This document shows, piece after piece, positions 8,173 to 16,949 of a stretch of 64,000 bases of DNA. The first letter of the stretch is position 1, and each line of letters starts with the position of its first letter. Below the pieces are notes generated by a model that saw nothing but the letters and a program-made list of their open reading frames with translations, did not search any database and was not told where the DNA came from. The position numbers and the translations under genes are program-made. Origin of the DNA: Rhizobium sp. RU33A. GTDB lineage: Bacteria > Pseudomonadota > Alphaproteobacteria > Rhizobiales > Rhizobiaceae. The stretch lies in contig NZ_FTMQ01000001.1 of NCBI RefSeq assembly GCF_900156055.1, positions 1,116,001 through 1,180,000 on the forward strand. The letters run 5' to 3'.

Positions 8173-9471
8173 TTAGCCGACGGCCTTACGGATACCGGCA
8201 GGCTGTGTCGTCAGCGCGCCTCTGATATCGTCGAGCGGAACCAGATGATCCATCGGGCCAATGGCCGATAGCGTCGGAACCGTGTCGAAGAACAGGCGAC
8301 CGGCAAGGTCGGTCAGGCGTTCGGTGGTGATGCCGGCAAGCCGTTCCATCATTTCCTGGTTCGGAATGGTGCGTCCATAGAGCATCATCTGCCGTGCGAT
8401 CTGGCCGGCACGGGCAGCCGGGCTCTCCTGGCCCATCAGAAGCTGGGCACGGATCTGCGCCCGCGAGCGCTCGATTTCCTGCTGGTCGATGCGGTCGGAG
8501 ACCTTGCGCAACTCGTCGATGATCACGGGCACCAGTTCCGGCAGGTTCTCGCCGCCGGTCGCGGCATGGATGCCGAATATGCCGGTATCGGAGAAACCCC
8601 AGTGGAAGGCATAGACCGAATAGCACAGGCCACGGATCTCGCGCACTTCCTGGAACAGCCGCGAAGACATGCCGCCGCCGAGAATGTTGGCGAGGATCTG
8701 CGAGCAATAGAAGTCGCGCATGTGATAGGCCTTGCCCTCGAAGCCGAGCAGCACCTGGGTATCCATCAGGTCGCGCTCTTCGCGGGACTCGCCACCGGTA
8801 TAGTGGGCGGCGTCCATCACCGGCGTCGCAGACGGCTTTGTCGGCAGCGAGGCGAAACGCTGCTCCACCTGCTTGACGAAGGCATCGTGGTCGACCTTGC
8901 CGGCGGCCACGACGAACATCCGGTCGGTCGTGTAATTGCGCGACAGATAGGCGCGGATCTGGTCGCTGGAGAAGGATTGCACCGTCTCTGGCGTGCCGAG
9001 AATGCTGCGGCCGATCGTCTGGCCGCGATAGGCCTGTTCGGAGAAACGGTCGAAGACCACGTCGTCTGGCGTATCGTCGGCTGCGCCGATTTCCTGCAGG
9101 ATGACATGCTTCTCGCGCTCCAGTTCCTCTTCGTCAAAGACGCTGTCGGTCAGGATGTCGGCGAGAATGTCGACCGCGAGCGGAACATTGTCCTTCAGCA
9201 CGCGGGCGTAATAGGAAGTCGTTTCCGTCGAGGTGGCGGCGTTCACTTCGCCGCCGACATTCTCGATCTGCTCGGCGATCTGCCGGGCCGTGCGCGTATT
9301 GGTACCCTTGAACGCCATGTGCTCGAGCAGATGGGCAATGCCATGCTCGGCTTCGGTCTCGTTGCGCGAGCCGGACTTGATCCAGGTTCCAAGAGCCACG
9401 CTTTCCAGATGGGGCATGTTCTCGGTTACGACAGTCAAACCCGATGGAAGCCGGGTGCACTCAACATTCAT
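8173..9471 (-). CDS. M16 family zinc metallopeptidase (432 aa)
   Basis: The inverted zinc motif HLLEH (HxxEH) lies in GIAHLLEHMAFKGT, and the downstream Glu is in the NVGGEVNA... region, so both metal-binding parts of the M16 fold are present. The protein matches the rhizobial homologues of the mitochondrial processing peptidase beta subunit, about 430 residues long. The C-terminal half contains the GGGMSSRLFQEVREIRGLCYSVYA motif typical of the second M16 domain. The physiological substrate in bacteria is not established. The gene starts 20 bp after thrC, an arrangement common in rhizobia, and is likely cotranscribed with it. Confidence 0.95.
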   Translation of the reverse strand: MNVECTRLPSGLTVVTENMPHLESVALGTWIKSGSRNETEAEHGIAHLLEHMAFKGTNTRTARQIAEQIENVGGEVNAATSTETTSYYARVLKDNVPLAVDILADILTDSVFDEEELEREKHVILQEIGAADDTPDDVVFDRFSEQAYRGQTIGRSILGTPETVQSFSSDQIRAYLSRNYTTDRMFVVAAGKVDHDAFVKQVEQRFASLPTKPSATPVMDAAHYTGGESREERDLMDTQVLLGFEGKAYHMRDFYCSQILANILGGGMSSRLFQEVREIRGLCYSVYAFHWGFSDTGIFGIHAATGGENLPELVPVIIDELRKVSDRIDQQEIERSRAQIRAQLLMGQESPAARAGQIARQMMLYGRTIPNQEMMERLAGITTERLTDLAGRLFFDTVPTLSAIGPMDHLVPLDDIRGALTTQPAGIRKAVG

Positions 9472-9491
9472 GGTCCGTCTTTCTGCACTTC

Positions 9492-10898
9492 CTACCTGAC
9501 TGCTCGCGCCTGTTTACTGACAAAGCTTTCGATGGCTTTCAGTTCCGCGGGCAGGACTTCGAAGCGCTCCTCCCTGTCCATCAGATCAGCAAGCCACGCC
9601 GGAAGCGCGGGGTCAATACCGGAGGCCGATTTTACTGCGGCGGGGAACTTGGCCGGATGTGCCGTCGCCAGCACCACCATGGGGCTTTGCGGCTTTTCGA
9701 ACTTGCTTGCCACATGCACGCCGACGGCCGTATGCGGGTCCAGCAGATAGCCGGTCTCGTCGAGAACGGCACGGATCGTCTTTGCCACTTCCTTCTGCGT
9801 CGCGCGTCCGGCGCGGAAATCCTTGCGGATGAATTTGAGTGCTTCCGGCTGGATCTCGAAGGCGCCGGACTGCTTCAACCCGTCCATCGCGGAACGGATC
9901 GCAGAAGCATCGCGCCCATAGGCCTCGAACAGCAGGCGTTCGAAGTTCGACGAAATCTGGATGTCCATTGACGGCGAAGTGGTCGCCGAAACGCCCTTCA
10001 TCTCGTAGCGACCGGTCTTCAGGGTGCGAGCCAGGATGTCGTTGTCGTTGGTCGCGATAACAAGCTTGTCGATCGGCAGGCCCATCTTCTTGGCGACGTA
10101 ACCGGCGAAGATATCGCCGAAATTGCCGGTGGGAACCGTGAATGACACCTTGCGGTCGGGGGCGCCAAGCGCAACTGCTGATGTGAAGTAGTAGACCACC
10201 TGTGCCATGATGCGCGCCCAGTTGATCGAGTTGACGCCGGAAAGCCCGACCCGATCGCGGAACGGCACGTCGTTGAACATCGCCTTCACCAGGTTCTGGC
10301 AGTCGTCGAAATTGCCTTCGACGGCGATGGCATGCACGTTTTCGTCCTGCGACGAGGTCATCTGGCGCTGCTGCACCGGCGAAACCTTGCCATGCGGGAA
10401 GAGGATGAAGATGTCGGTGCGCGCGCGGCCCGCAAAGGCGTCGATCGCAGCCCCGCCCGTGTCACCTGAGGTCGCGCCGACGATGGTTGCCCGCTCGCCG
10501 CGCTGTTCGAGAACGTGGTCCATCAGCCGTGCGATCAGCTGCATCGCCACATCCTTGAAGGCGAGCGTCGTGCCATGGAAGAGCTCGAGCACGAAGGTAT
10601 TCGCTCCGGTCTGGACGAGCGGCGCCACGGCTGGATGCTTGAAGGTCGAATAGGCCTCGTCGATCATCGCGCGGAATGTGTCGGGCTCGATTTCCCCGTT
10701 CGTGAAGGGCAGAAGCACCTCGAAGGCGACCTCTTCATAGGACTTGCCGCGCAAGGACCTGATCGCCTTTTTCGACATTTGCGGCCATTCGCGGGGCACA
10801 TAGAGACCGCCGTCACGGGCAAGGCCTGCCAGAAGCGCGTCACAAAAGCCGAGGCTCGGGGCCTCGCCGCGGGTCGAAACATATTCCACGTCGCTCAT
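9492..10898 (-). CDS. thrC: Threonine synthase (468 aa)
   Basis: Threonine synthase is the PLP enzyme that converts O-phosphohomoserine to threonine, the last step of threonine biosynthesis. The N-terminal YVSTRGEAPSLGFCDALLAGLARDGGLYVP and the PLP-lysine segment ELFHGTTLAFKDVAMQL (Lys in FKD) are diagnostic. The SGDTGGAAI phosphate loop and the NSINWARIMAQVVYYF motif are also intact. Length fits the long (type I) form. It is the first gene of a minus-strand run (thrC - M16 peptidase - GNAT - GGDEF/EAL). Regulation is not visible in the 303-bp upstream region. Confidence 0.97.
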   Translation of the reverse strand: MSDVEYVSTRGEAPSLGFCDALLAGLARDGGLYVPREWPQMSKKAIRSLRGKSYEEVAFEVLLPFTNGEIEPDTFRAMIDEAYSTFKHPAVAPLVQTGANTFVLELFHGTTLAFKDVAMQLIARLMDHVLEQRGERATIVGATSGDTGGAAIDAFAGRARTDIFILFPHGKVSPVQQRQMTSSQDENVHAIAVEGNFDDCQNLVKAMFNDVPFRDRVGLSGVNSINWARIMAQVVYYFTSAVALGAPDRKVSFTVPTGNFGDIFAGYVAKKMGLPIDKLVIATNDNDILARTLKTGRYEMKGVSATTSPSMDIQISSNFERLLFEAYGRDASAIRSAMDGLKQSGAFEIQPEALKFIRKDFRAGRATQKEVAKTIRAVLDETGYLLDPHTAVGVHVASKFEKPQSPMVVLATAHPAKFPAAVKSASGIDPALPAWLADLMDREERFEVLPAELKAIESFVSKQARAVR

Positions 10899-11201
10899 CC
10901 CTAAAGTTCAAGAATTCGGAGCCGAAGCCGCCGTCAAACCTATGGCGTTTCGGATAAAGAGGTTTGCCCATTTGCGCCAGTGCACCGGCCAGGATTTCGC
11001 AAGCCCGGCAGTCGTGCATGCACGCGCTGATGTGGAGACTCCTGCCGGCTCTCGAAGGTCCATCGAAAATTGAAGCAAATTGCCGGCTACCCAATCGATT
11101 TTTGTCGTGGCCGCTGGTATAGACCATCCGCGAGGGCGCTGAAAAGCCTCAAGTTTGACTGTTTTTCGGCCTTGGGCCGAGCATGCGGAAGGTGAAGTCT
11201 C
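10899..11201. other. Intergenic region between divergent thrC and lipoprotein genes
   Basis: This 303-bp stretch separates two divergent genes and should hold both promoters. I see no gene and no clear operator. A short CGGCC-TTG-GGCCG hairpin at 11167-11179 precedes the lipoprotein start; it lacks a T-run. Confidence 0.5.
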
Positions 11202-11762
11202 GTGTCTGTAAACGTGTCGCGCGGTGTTGTCGCCGTTTCGCTGATGATGGTTCTTTCGGGCTGCAATGCCGGTGGTCTCGGCAGTAGCCTCGGCCTTTCC
11301 TCGTCAGAGCCGGCCGCCGCAACGCCGGCCACTGCAAGCGGCCAGCAGGCTTTCGTGCAGGGCTTTTGCCCGCAGATTTCCCTGAGTGACGGCACCGCCT
11401 CCTATCGTACCTATGCGCGCGGCAAGGACGGCGATGCCGAACAGGTCATCTTGCAGGCCTCGCTCGCCGACACAACGCGCTCCTGCGCCCGGACCGAAAC
11501 ATCGTTGACGATCAACGCGCTGGTTCAGGGTCGCCTCGTCGCAGGCCCGCAGGGCAAGGCTGGCACGATCAATCTGCCGGTACGCGTCACCGTCGTGGAT
11601 GGCGGGCAGGAAGTGTTCAACGAAGTCGAGCAGTATGCCGTGACGCTCGCCGACGTGAACCAGCCGACACAGTTCATCTACAGCAAGGCGGCAACGGTTC
11701 CCGGCAATATCTCCGGCACGGCCCGCGTCACCATCGGCTTCGAACAGCCGAAGAAGAAGTAA
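11202..11762 (+). CDS. Putative lipoprotein of unknown function (186 aa)
   Basis: GTG start with AAGGTGA seven bases upstream. The N terminus (VSRGVVAVSLMMVLSGCNAGG) is a lipoprotein signal with lipobox LSGC at about residue 23, so the mature protein is probably anchored to a membrane on the periplasmic side. The mature part begins with a flexible Gly/Ser/Ala region. It then has FCPQISLSDGTASYRTYARGKDGDAEQVILQASLADTTRSC, suggesting a small beta domain with two cysteines that could pair. It is conserved in rhizobia as an uncharacterised lipoprotein, as far as I recall. No function is proposed. Confidence 0.85.
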   Translation: MSVNVSRGVVAVSLMMVLSGCNAGGLGSSLGLSSSEPAAATPATASGQQAFVQGFCPQISLSDGTASYRTYARGKDGDAEQVILQASLADTTRSCARTETSLTINALVQGRLVAGPQGKAGTINLPVRVTVVDGGQEVFNEVEQYAVTLADVNQPTQFIYSKAATVPGNISGTARVTIGFEQPKKK

Positions 11763-11798
11763 GCTCCCGAGGATGGCGCCGGATCTGGAGATCGGCGC

Positions 11799-12389
11799 CT
11801 ATCCTCGCCGCGTCAGGGCCACCAGGTAGCGGATTGCTTGATCGCTGGAGTTGATGAACACGCAATCGCTGGGCGCGCCGAGTTGCAGGCAGTCACCCTT
11901 CGAAAGCTGATGGCTGCGTGTGCCCTCGATGAAGTCGAGGCGGCCTTCGAGCACGTAGATCTGCTGGTGCTGGAAGCTGAAGGCAGAGGCCGGGTAGGGC
12001 ACCCGGACACCGGGGGGCAAAACCACTTCCAACAGTTCAAGCTGGCCTCCGTTTCCAGGGGAAAGCGTCCGTCGCGTATAGCCCGTATCCGGATCGATCC
12101 AGAGCGGCTGCTCGTCGCGGCGCGCCAGTCGATCCCCCTCGCGTTCGGCAAGAGCGAGAAGAACCGAGAGCGGCAGGCCGAAGGCGCCGGAGAGGCGGCC
12201 GAGCACGGTCGCCGTCGGGCTCGCCTCGCAACGCTCCACCTTGCTGATCATTGCCTTGGAGACGCCCGAACGCGCCGCGAGTTCGGCAAGCGACCAGCCG
12301 CGCGTTTCCCGCTCAAGCCGGATCCGCTCGGCGATCGCCCGCGCCTGGCGGTCTTCGTCGTGAACTTGGTTTCCATGCACCGTGTTCAT
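11799..12389 (-). CDS. XRE-family regulator with C-terminal cupin (196 aa)
   Basis: Residues about 17-70 form a lambda-repressor-like helix-turn-helix (RGWSLAELAARSGVSKAMISKVERCEASPT). Residues about 110-190 form a single cupin domain (LPPGVRVPYPASAFSFQHQQIYVLEGRLDFIEG). This HTH-cupin design is used by small-molecule responsive repressors such as PuuR and SutR. The ATG at 12389 has GAGGG upstream. It is divergent from the flavin monooxygenase gene across 119 bp, so it most likely regulates that gene and itself. The ligand is unknown. Confidence 0.92.
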   Translation of the reverse strand: MNTVHGNQVHDEDRQARAIAERIRLERETRGWSLAELAARSGVSKAMISKVERCEASPTATVLGRLSGAFGLPLSVLLALAEREGDRLARRDEQPLWIDPDTGYTRRTLSPGNGGQLELLEVVLPPGVRVPYPASAFSFQHQQIYVLEGRLDFIEGTRSHQLSKGDCLQLGAPSDCVFINSSDQAIRYLVALTRRG

Positions 12390-12508
12390 TATCTCGCCCT
12401 CTTGCCAAACGATCCGGCAGCGTCTTCTATAGTGGACGGGAACATACGATAGATGACGGCACATCCACAAGTCGCCGCCTGTCGAACTCTTGGAGGGACA
12501 AACCCAGC

Positions 12509-13873
12509 ATGGCACGCGAGATCCGTTTCAACGCCTTCGACATGAATTGCATCGGGCATATCCAGCAGGGGCTCTGGAGCCACCCGCGCGACCGCTCCAT
12601 GGAGTATACGAGCCTCGCCTACTGGACCGACTACGCCAAGCGCCTGGAGGCGGGCCTGTTCGACGGTATCTTCCTCGCCGATGTCGTCGGCATTTACGAC
12701 GTTCTGAGCGGCACACCGGCGCCAGCACTTCGCGGTGCCGTGCAGGTGCCGGTCAATGATCCGATGATGCTGGTTCCAGCCATGGCCGCGGCCACTCGCC
12801 ATCTCGGCTTCGGCGTCACGGCCAATCTCACTTACGAACAGCCCTTCCTCTTTGCCCGCCGCATGGCGACGCTCGATCATCTGACCGGTGGCCGAATCGG
12901 CTGGAACATCGTGACCGGCTATCTCGACAGCGCCGCACGGGCCATAGGCCTCGACGGCCAGATGGCTCACGATGATCGCTATGACCTCGCCGACGAATAC
13001 ATGGAGGTGATCTACAAGCTGCTCGAAGGGAGCTGGGAGGACGGAGCCGTGGTGGCCGACAAGGCGGCAAAGGTCTATGCCGAACCGGACCGTGTCCATC
13101 CCGTCCATCATCATGGACGCCAATACAAGGTCGATGCCTATCACCTCTGTGAACCCTCGCCGCAGCGCACGCCAGTTCTCTATCAGGCTGGCTCCTCACC
13201 GCGTGGCCGACAGTTCGCCGCAACCCACGCTGAATGCGTCTTCGTCAACGGCCAGAAGAAGGAGGGCGTGCGCGAGATCGTCTCCGACATCCGGGCACGT
13301 GCCGAGGGCTTGGGGCGGCAGGGGGACGACATCAAGGTCTTCCTTGGTGCCACCATCGTCACCGGCCGCACAGAAAAGGAGGCTCGCGACAAGTTCGAGG
13401 ACTATCGCCAGTATGTCAGCTCGGAGGCCGCGCTCACCCATGCGGCCGCCTCCATGGGCATCGACTTCGACAAGTTCGACATGGACGAGCCGGTCGAGAC
13501 GGGCAAGAGCCAGGCGATCACCTCCAACATCAAGGCGATGGATCGCGCCGCCGGCCCGCAATGGACCAAGCGCAAGCTGATCGAGCAGATGGTGCTCGGC
13601 AGTCGTCAGCCGCCTCTGGTCGCCTCCGCCGATCAGGTCGTCGACTGGTTGGTCGATTGGGTCGAGGACACCGGCGTCGACGGCTTCAACCTGTCGCGCA
13701 CGGTCGTGCCGGAATGCTTCGACGACATCATCGAGCTGGTCGTTCCACGCCTGCAGGAGAAAGGTCTCTACAAGACCGAATACCGCGAAGGGCCGCTGCG
13801 GCAAAAGCTCTTTGGCAACGCCCGTCTGACCGATCGACACATTGCCTCCACCCACCGGCATCAGCGGGGCTGA
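12509..13873 (+). CDS. LLM-class flavin-dependent monooxygenase, NtaA/SnaA/DszA group (454 aa)
   Basis: The protein belongs to the FMNH2-dependent two-component monooxygenases (nitrilotriacetate monooxygenase component A, DszA, SnaA). Visible signatures: FLADVVGIYDVLSG, the LTYEQPFLFARRMATLDHLTGGRIGWNIVTGYLDSAARAIG block, and YQAGSSPRGRQFAATHAECVFVNG. These enzymes need reduced flavin from a separate reductase, and no reductase is next to it. The ATG at 12509 has GGAGGG 11 bases upstream. Its divergent HTH-cupin neighbour is the likely regulator. Possible substrates are organosulfur or aminocarboxylate compounds; the sequence does not decide. Confidence 0.92.
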   Translation: MAREIRFNAFDMNCIGHIQQGLWSHPRDRSMEYTSLAYWTDYAKRLEAGLFDGIFLADVVGIYDVLSGTPAPALRGAVQVPVNDPMMLVPAMAAATRHLGFGVTANLTYEQPFLFARRMATLDHLTGGRIGWNIVTGYLDSAARAIGLDGQMAHDDRYDLADEYMEVIYKLLEGSWEDGAVVADKAAKVYAEPDRVHPVHHHGRQYKVDAYHLCEPSPQRTPVLYQAGSSPRGRQFAATHAECVFVNGQKKEGVREIVSDIRARAEGLGRQGDDIKVFLGATIVTGRTEKEARDKFEDYRQYVSSEAALTHAAASMGIDFDKFDMDEPVETGKSQAITSNIKAMDRAAGPQWTKRKLIEQMVLGSRQPPLVASADQVVDWLVDWVEDTGVDGFNLSRTVVPECFDDIIELVVPRLQEKGLYKTEYREGPLRQKLFGNARLTDRHIASTHRHQRG

Positions 13874-14051
13874 TCACGTCTTTCTCATGTTGTGCAAGGC
13901 ATCGGCCCGGTCCGGTGCCTCGCCTTGCTCTCTCTGCTCGGCGGATGCTAGCGTGCAAGCCACATGGCGGAGCATGCCTGCCCCCTCGGGATGCACGCGC
14001 TGGCATTGAGAGGGAGTGGGGCACCAAGGCGGTGTCCCCGGGGAGGCCTTG

Positions 14052-14972
14052 TTGAAAATTGCTGTCGTGAGAAATCCCATTGCGGGCGGCCGAGCGGGCC
14101 AGAAGCAATGGGCGCCCTTGCTTGCCGCCTTCCGCCATCGGTTCCCCGATCTGGAAATCCATGAAAGCCGCTCCAGCGGGGACGCGAGGAGGCTCGCCCG
14201 CGAGCTGGCAGTGGGGCCTTACGACGTTGTTGTGGTGGCCGGCGGTGACGGCACGATCAGCGACGTCGTCGACGGCGTCCTGACCTCGTTGCGGCCCGAG
14301 ATGCCGCTCGCCTTCCTGCCGATCGGCACGGGCTGCGATTTCATCCGAAACTTCAAGCTACCGAGCGATCCGGTTGCCCTTGCGGAGCATGTCGCCAGGG
14401 CCCCTGTTCGCAAGATCGATGCCGGGCTGCTGGTCAGCCGCAATGCTGCTGGAAACGAGCAGCGCCGCCACTTCGCCAATATCGCCAGTGTCGGCATTTC
14501 CGGCGAAATCGTCGATGCTGTGAATGCGCCCGGACGCAGACGCATCTTGAACGGTCCCGTCCGCTTCCTCGTCCATTCGGCACTCGCGATCCTGCGCTAC
14601 CGTCCCTATGATTTCGAAGTGTTGATCGATGGCATGCTGGTGCATCAGGGACGGCTGGCGCTGGTCGCAATTGCCAATGGCGCCTGGTTCGGCGGTGGCA
14701 TGCACATCACCCCTGATGCTGATGTCGCCGATGGCAAGTTCGAGGTGGCCGTGATGCGCGAGGAAAAGGTGCTCGGCCTTCTGAATTTACTGGGACGCCT
14801 GCATAAGGCTGGTCACATCGGCCATCCGCTCCTCAGCTTCCACAAAGCGACACGCGTCGAAGTTCGCCCGCGGGAGCCCCAGCGTTTCCCAGTAGAAATC
14901 GACGGCGAAATGCCTATCGGCGGCGGATTCGTCGCGGAAATTTTGCCAGGCGCCCTGACCATCAAGACCTGA
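14052..14972 (+). CDS. Diacylglycerol/lipid kinase family protein (306 aa)
   Basis: The ATP-binding motif GGDGT (VVVAGGDGTISDVV) and the following FLPIGTGCDFIRN are diagnostic of the DAGK/YegS/sphingosine kinase catalytic fold; SIGISGE-type and EIDGEMPIGG segments complete it. Members phosphorylate diacylglycerol, sphingoid bases or related lipids at the inner membrane. The start is taken as TTG 14052 (MKIAVVRNP), with GGAGG five bases upstream; TTG 14049 is too close to the ribosome site. It stands alone after the monooxygenase gene. The exact lipid is unknown. Confidence 0.9.
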   Translation: MKIAVVRNPIAGGRAGQKQWAPLLAAFRHRFPDLEIHESRSSGDARRLARELAVGPYDVVVVAGGDGTISDVVDGVLTSLRPEMPLAFLPIGTGCDFIRNFKLPSDPVALAEHVARAPVRKIDAGLLVSRNAAGNEQRRHFANIASVGISGEIVDAVNAPGRRRILNGPVRFLVHSALAILRYRPYDFEVLIDGMLVHQGRLALVAIANGAWFGGGMHITPDADVADGKFEVAVMREEKVLGLLNLLGRLHKAGHIGHPLLSFHKATRVEVRPREPQRFPVEIDGEMPIGGGFVAEILPGALTIKT

Positions 14973-14992
14973 GCCGGCCGCACGTCAGAGAG

Positions 14993-15697
14993 TTAGAACA
15001 CGCCTTCCCATTCCGCCATGGCGGAGATAACGCCCGGCAGATCCTGCATGCGGGCAATCACGGTCTCAGCACCCGCATCCGTCAGTCGGTCGGCATGCGA
15101 GGAATAGGTGTGCGACGCACCGGTAAAGCCGATGACGCGCATGCCGGCCTCGCGTGCCGCATGCACGCCGTGCACGGAGTCTTCAATGACGATGCACTTG
15201 GACGGGCTGACATTGAACTGTGCCGCGCCATGCAGGAAGATGTCCGGCTTCGGCTTCACCCTGTCAGCACCGAGATCCTTGGCCGAATAGATATGCGGCG
15301 CGAAGTGTTCCTTGAGGCCGACCTTGGTCAGCATCATGTCGAGGCGATGCGAGGACGAGTTCGAGCAGATGCAGCGCGGGCCGGCCAGACGAGCGAGGGC
15401 ATACTGGACGCCTTCGATCGCCTTCACCTCGCGGGCGAGCTTCTGGTCGAGCAACTGTTCCGACTTGTCGATCATGCTGGCCGACAGCGGAATGTCGATC
15501 TCCTTCTCGATCGACAGCAGAATGTTCTTCCAGGTCATTCCGGCGAAGCGCTCGCCCATCTCCTCGACCGAAATCGGATAGCCCGCTTCCGTCAGAAGCT
15601 TCGATTCGACCTTGGCCGCGATGATCTCGGAATCGACGAGCACGCCGTCGCAATCGAAAAGGGTGAGGTCGAAGCCGCTCATGGAAACATCCGTCAT
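14993..15697 (-). CDS. HAD-superfamily hydrolase, beta-phosphoglucomutase/CbbY-like (234 aa)
   Basis: The nucleophile motif FDCDGVLVDSE (DxD) opens the protein. It is followed by a helical cap, the motif II Ser in CSNSSS, the motif III Lys in RVKPKPDIF, and the motif IV acidic residues in VIEDSVHGV. This is the subfamily I HAD pattern of phosphoglycolate-type and sugar-phosphate phosphatases. Substrate is not predictable. Two starts are possible (15697 or 15682); 15697 was chosen because it lies upstream of both and has a weak GGA site. It converges with the lipid kinase gene. Confidence 0.88.
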   Translation of the reverse strand: MTDVSMSGFDLTLFDCDGVLVDSEIIAAKVESKLLTEAGYPISVEEMGERFAGMTWKNILLSIEKEIDIPLSASMIDKSEQLLDQKLAREVKAIEGVQYALARLAGPRCICSNSSSHRLDMMLTKVGLKEHFAPHIYSAKDLGADRVKPKPDIFLHGAAQFNVSPSKCIVIEDSVHGVHAAREAGMRVIGFTGASHTYSSHADRLTDAGAETVIARMQDLPGVISAMAEWEGVF

Positions 15698-15795
15698 GTG
15701 GTCCAGGGAAAGTGGCTCCCTACACGATCGGAAGGGCGAGGACAATCATGCGTCATGCAGGGCTGCCGTGCTGAAGATCGCACGGCCGTCGAGTT

Positions 15796-16386
15796 TCAAG
15801 CCTCAGTCATCGCGAGCAACACGACCTCGAAATCCTGAGGGTAGCGCTTGAGCCCGCCGTCCTTCTCCATCATGTCCGCAAGCCACACCCCGTCGGCTGC
15901 AAGCCGCACGGCAACGAGCCTTGGATCGCCATCCGTCTCGGCATGCCGTGCCATGCGTCCGTCGAGCCAGGCGGACCAGAGAGCACGTAAGGCCGGCTCC
16001 GAGACGATCGCAACCGAGAGTGCACCCCAGAGGCTGCGGTCGCCCAGCAGCCGGTCGGAGAAGCAGGCACGCACATAGGCGCGCGTGAAGCGCCCGCGCG
16101 ACGCGCGATCATCCGCCAGAGTCCGGTCGATTTCCTGATCCATCTTGTCGAGAAGATCCTTGAAAACGGCGGCCAACAGCGCCTGCTTGCTGTCGAAATG
16201 ATGCAGCAGTCCGCCCTTGGTCACGCCGGCCCGCCCGGCGACCGCCTGGATCGTGATGGCCGACGATCCCTGTTCGGCGGCGATCTGGGCCGCACAGTCC
16301 AGCAAAGCCCGGCGCACCTGCTCCGGCTGTTTCTTCCGGTGATGCGCGGAAAGCGTTTTGTCTCCGCGCGAGGGAGAGGCCGCCAT
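15796..16386 (-). CDS. TetR-family transcriptional regulator (196 aa)
   Basis: The N-terminal DNA-binding domain is clear: VRRALLDCAAQIAAEQGSSAITIQAVAGRAGVTKGGLLHHFDSKQALLAAVF. The C-terminal part is a helical ligand and dimer domain of the type that binds hydrophobic drugs. It follows the SMR gene with TGA and ATG overlapping by one base (TGATG), so the two are translated together. A near-perfect palindrome at 16762-16783 upstream of the SMR gene is the likely operator, giving ligand-induced expression of the efflux pump and autoregulation. Confidence 0.93.
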   Translation of the reverse strand: MAASPSRGDKTLSAHHRKKQPEQVRRALLDCAAQIAAEQGSSAITIQAVAGRAGVTKGGLLHHFDSKQALLAAVFKDLLDKMDQEIDRTLADDRASRGRFTRAYVRACFSDRLLGDRSLWGALSVAIVSEPALRALWSAWLDGRMARHAETDGDPRLVAVRLAADGVWLADMMEKDGGLKRYPQDFEVVLLAMTEA

Positions 16387-16730
16387 CAGTGCGAGACCGT
16401 ATTCGACAGCGTGTTCATCACGATGACGCCGGCAACGATCAAGCCGATACCCGCAAGCGCCGGAAGATCCAGGCTCTGCTTGAGGTAGAACACGCTGATC
16501 AGCGCGGTCAGCACGATGCCAAGCCCGCCCCACATCGCATAGGCGATGCCGAGCGGCATGCCCTTCAGTGCCTGCGACAAGAGGTAGAAGGAGGCGACAT
16601 AGAACATCACCATGCCAGTCGTCGGCAGAAGCTTGGTGAACTGCTCCGACTTCTGCAGCAACGTTGTGCCGATGACTTCAAGTACGATCGCGGCGGCAAG
16701 CGCGCCATAGGCGGTGAGGGCGGGGCTCAT
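16386..16730 (-). CDS. SMR-family multidrug efflux protein (114 aa)
   Basis: A small four-helix inner-membrane exporter of the EmrE/SugE family that exchanges protons for cationic compounds such as quaternary ammonium. The essential membrane Glu is present in the first helix (VLEVIGTTLLQ, Glu18 from the chosen start). The AYAMWGGLGIVLTALISVFYL block is the SMR signature. Start 16730 leaves AAGGA about ten bases upstream; ATG 16739 would be too close to it. It is the first gene of an operon with the TetR regulator. EmrE-like and SugE/Gdx-like members cannot be separated with certainty here. Confidence 0.92.
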   Translation of the reverse strand: MSPALTAYGALAAAIVLEVIGTTLLQKSEQFTKLLPTTGMVMFYVASFYLLSQALKGMPLGIAYAMWGGLGIVLTALISVFYLKQSLDLPALAGIGLIVAGVIVMNTLSNTVSH

Positions 16731-16761
16731 GACAAACATATCCTTGGGTCACAATCCAAAA

Positions 16762-16783
16762 AAACATACCATATGGTCGGTTT
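16762..16783. promoter_or_regulatory. Palindromic operator upstream of SMR-TetR operon
   Basis: AAACATACC, a four-base ATAT centre and GGTCGGTTT form a 22-bp palindrome with only the two inner positions of each arm unmatched. It lies 32 bp upstream of the SMR start. The size and place are typical of a TetR dimer operator. Confidence 0.75.
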
Positions 16784-16850
16784 GTTTTGAAAGCGCCTTC
16801 TGGATGCAATCGGAACGGATTCCCGCAACCTCTGAGGCGCGAAAGATTAA

Positions 16851-16860
16851 TTATAGATCA
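16851..16860. promoter_or_regulatory. Near-match to BioR box upstream of carbonic anhydrase
   Basis: TTATAGATCA differs at one position from the BioR consensus TTATMKATAA and is identical at nine of ten positions to the box upstream of bioY. It precedes a TTGACA at 16866-16871. Weak on its own. Confidence 0.35.
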
Positions 16861-16949
16861 TAATATTGACATATCACAATTTCGCCGGGATCGGCGAGCG
16901 AGCTTGCCCTCGGCCGTCCGGCCACCCCGTCATCAACAGGACATCCAGC

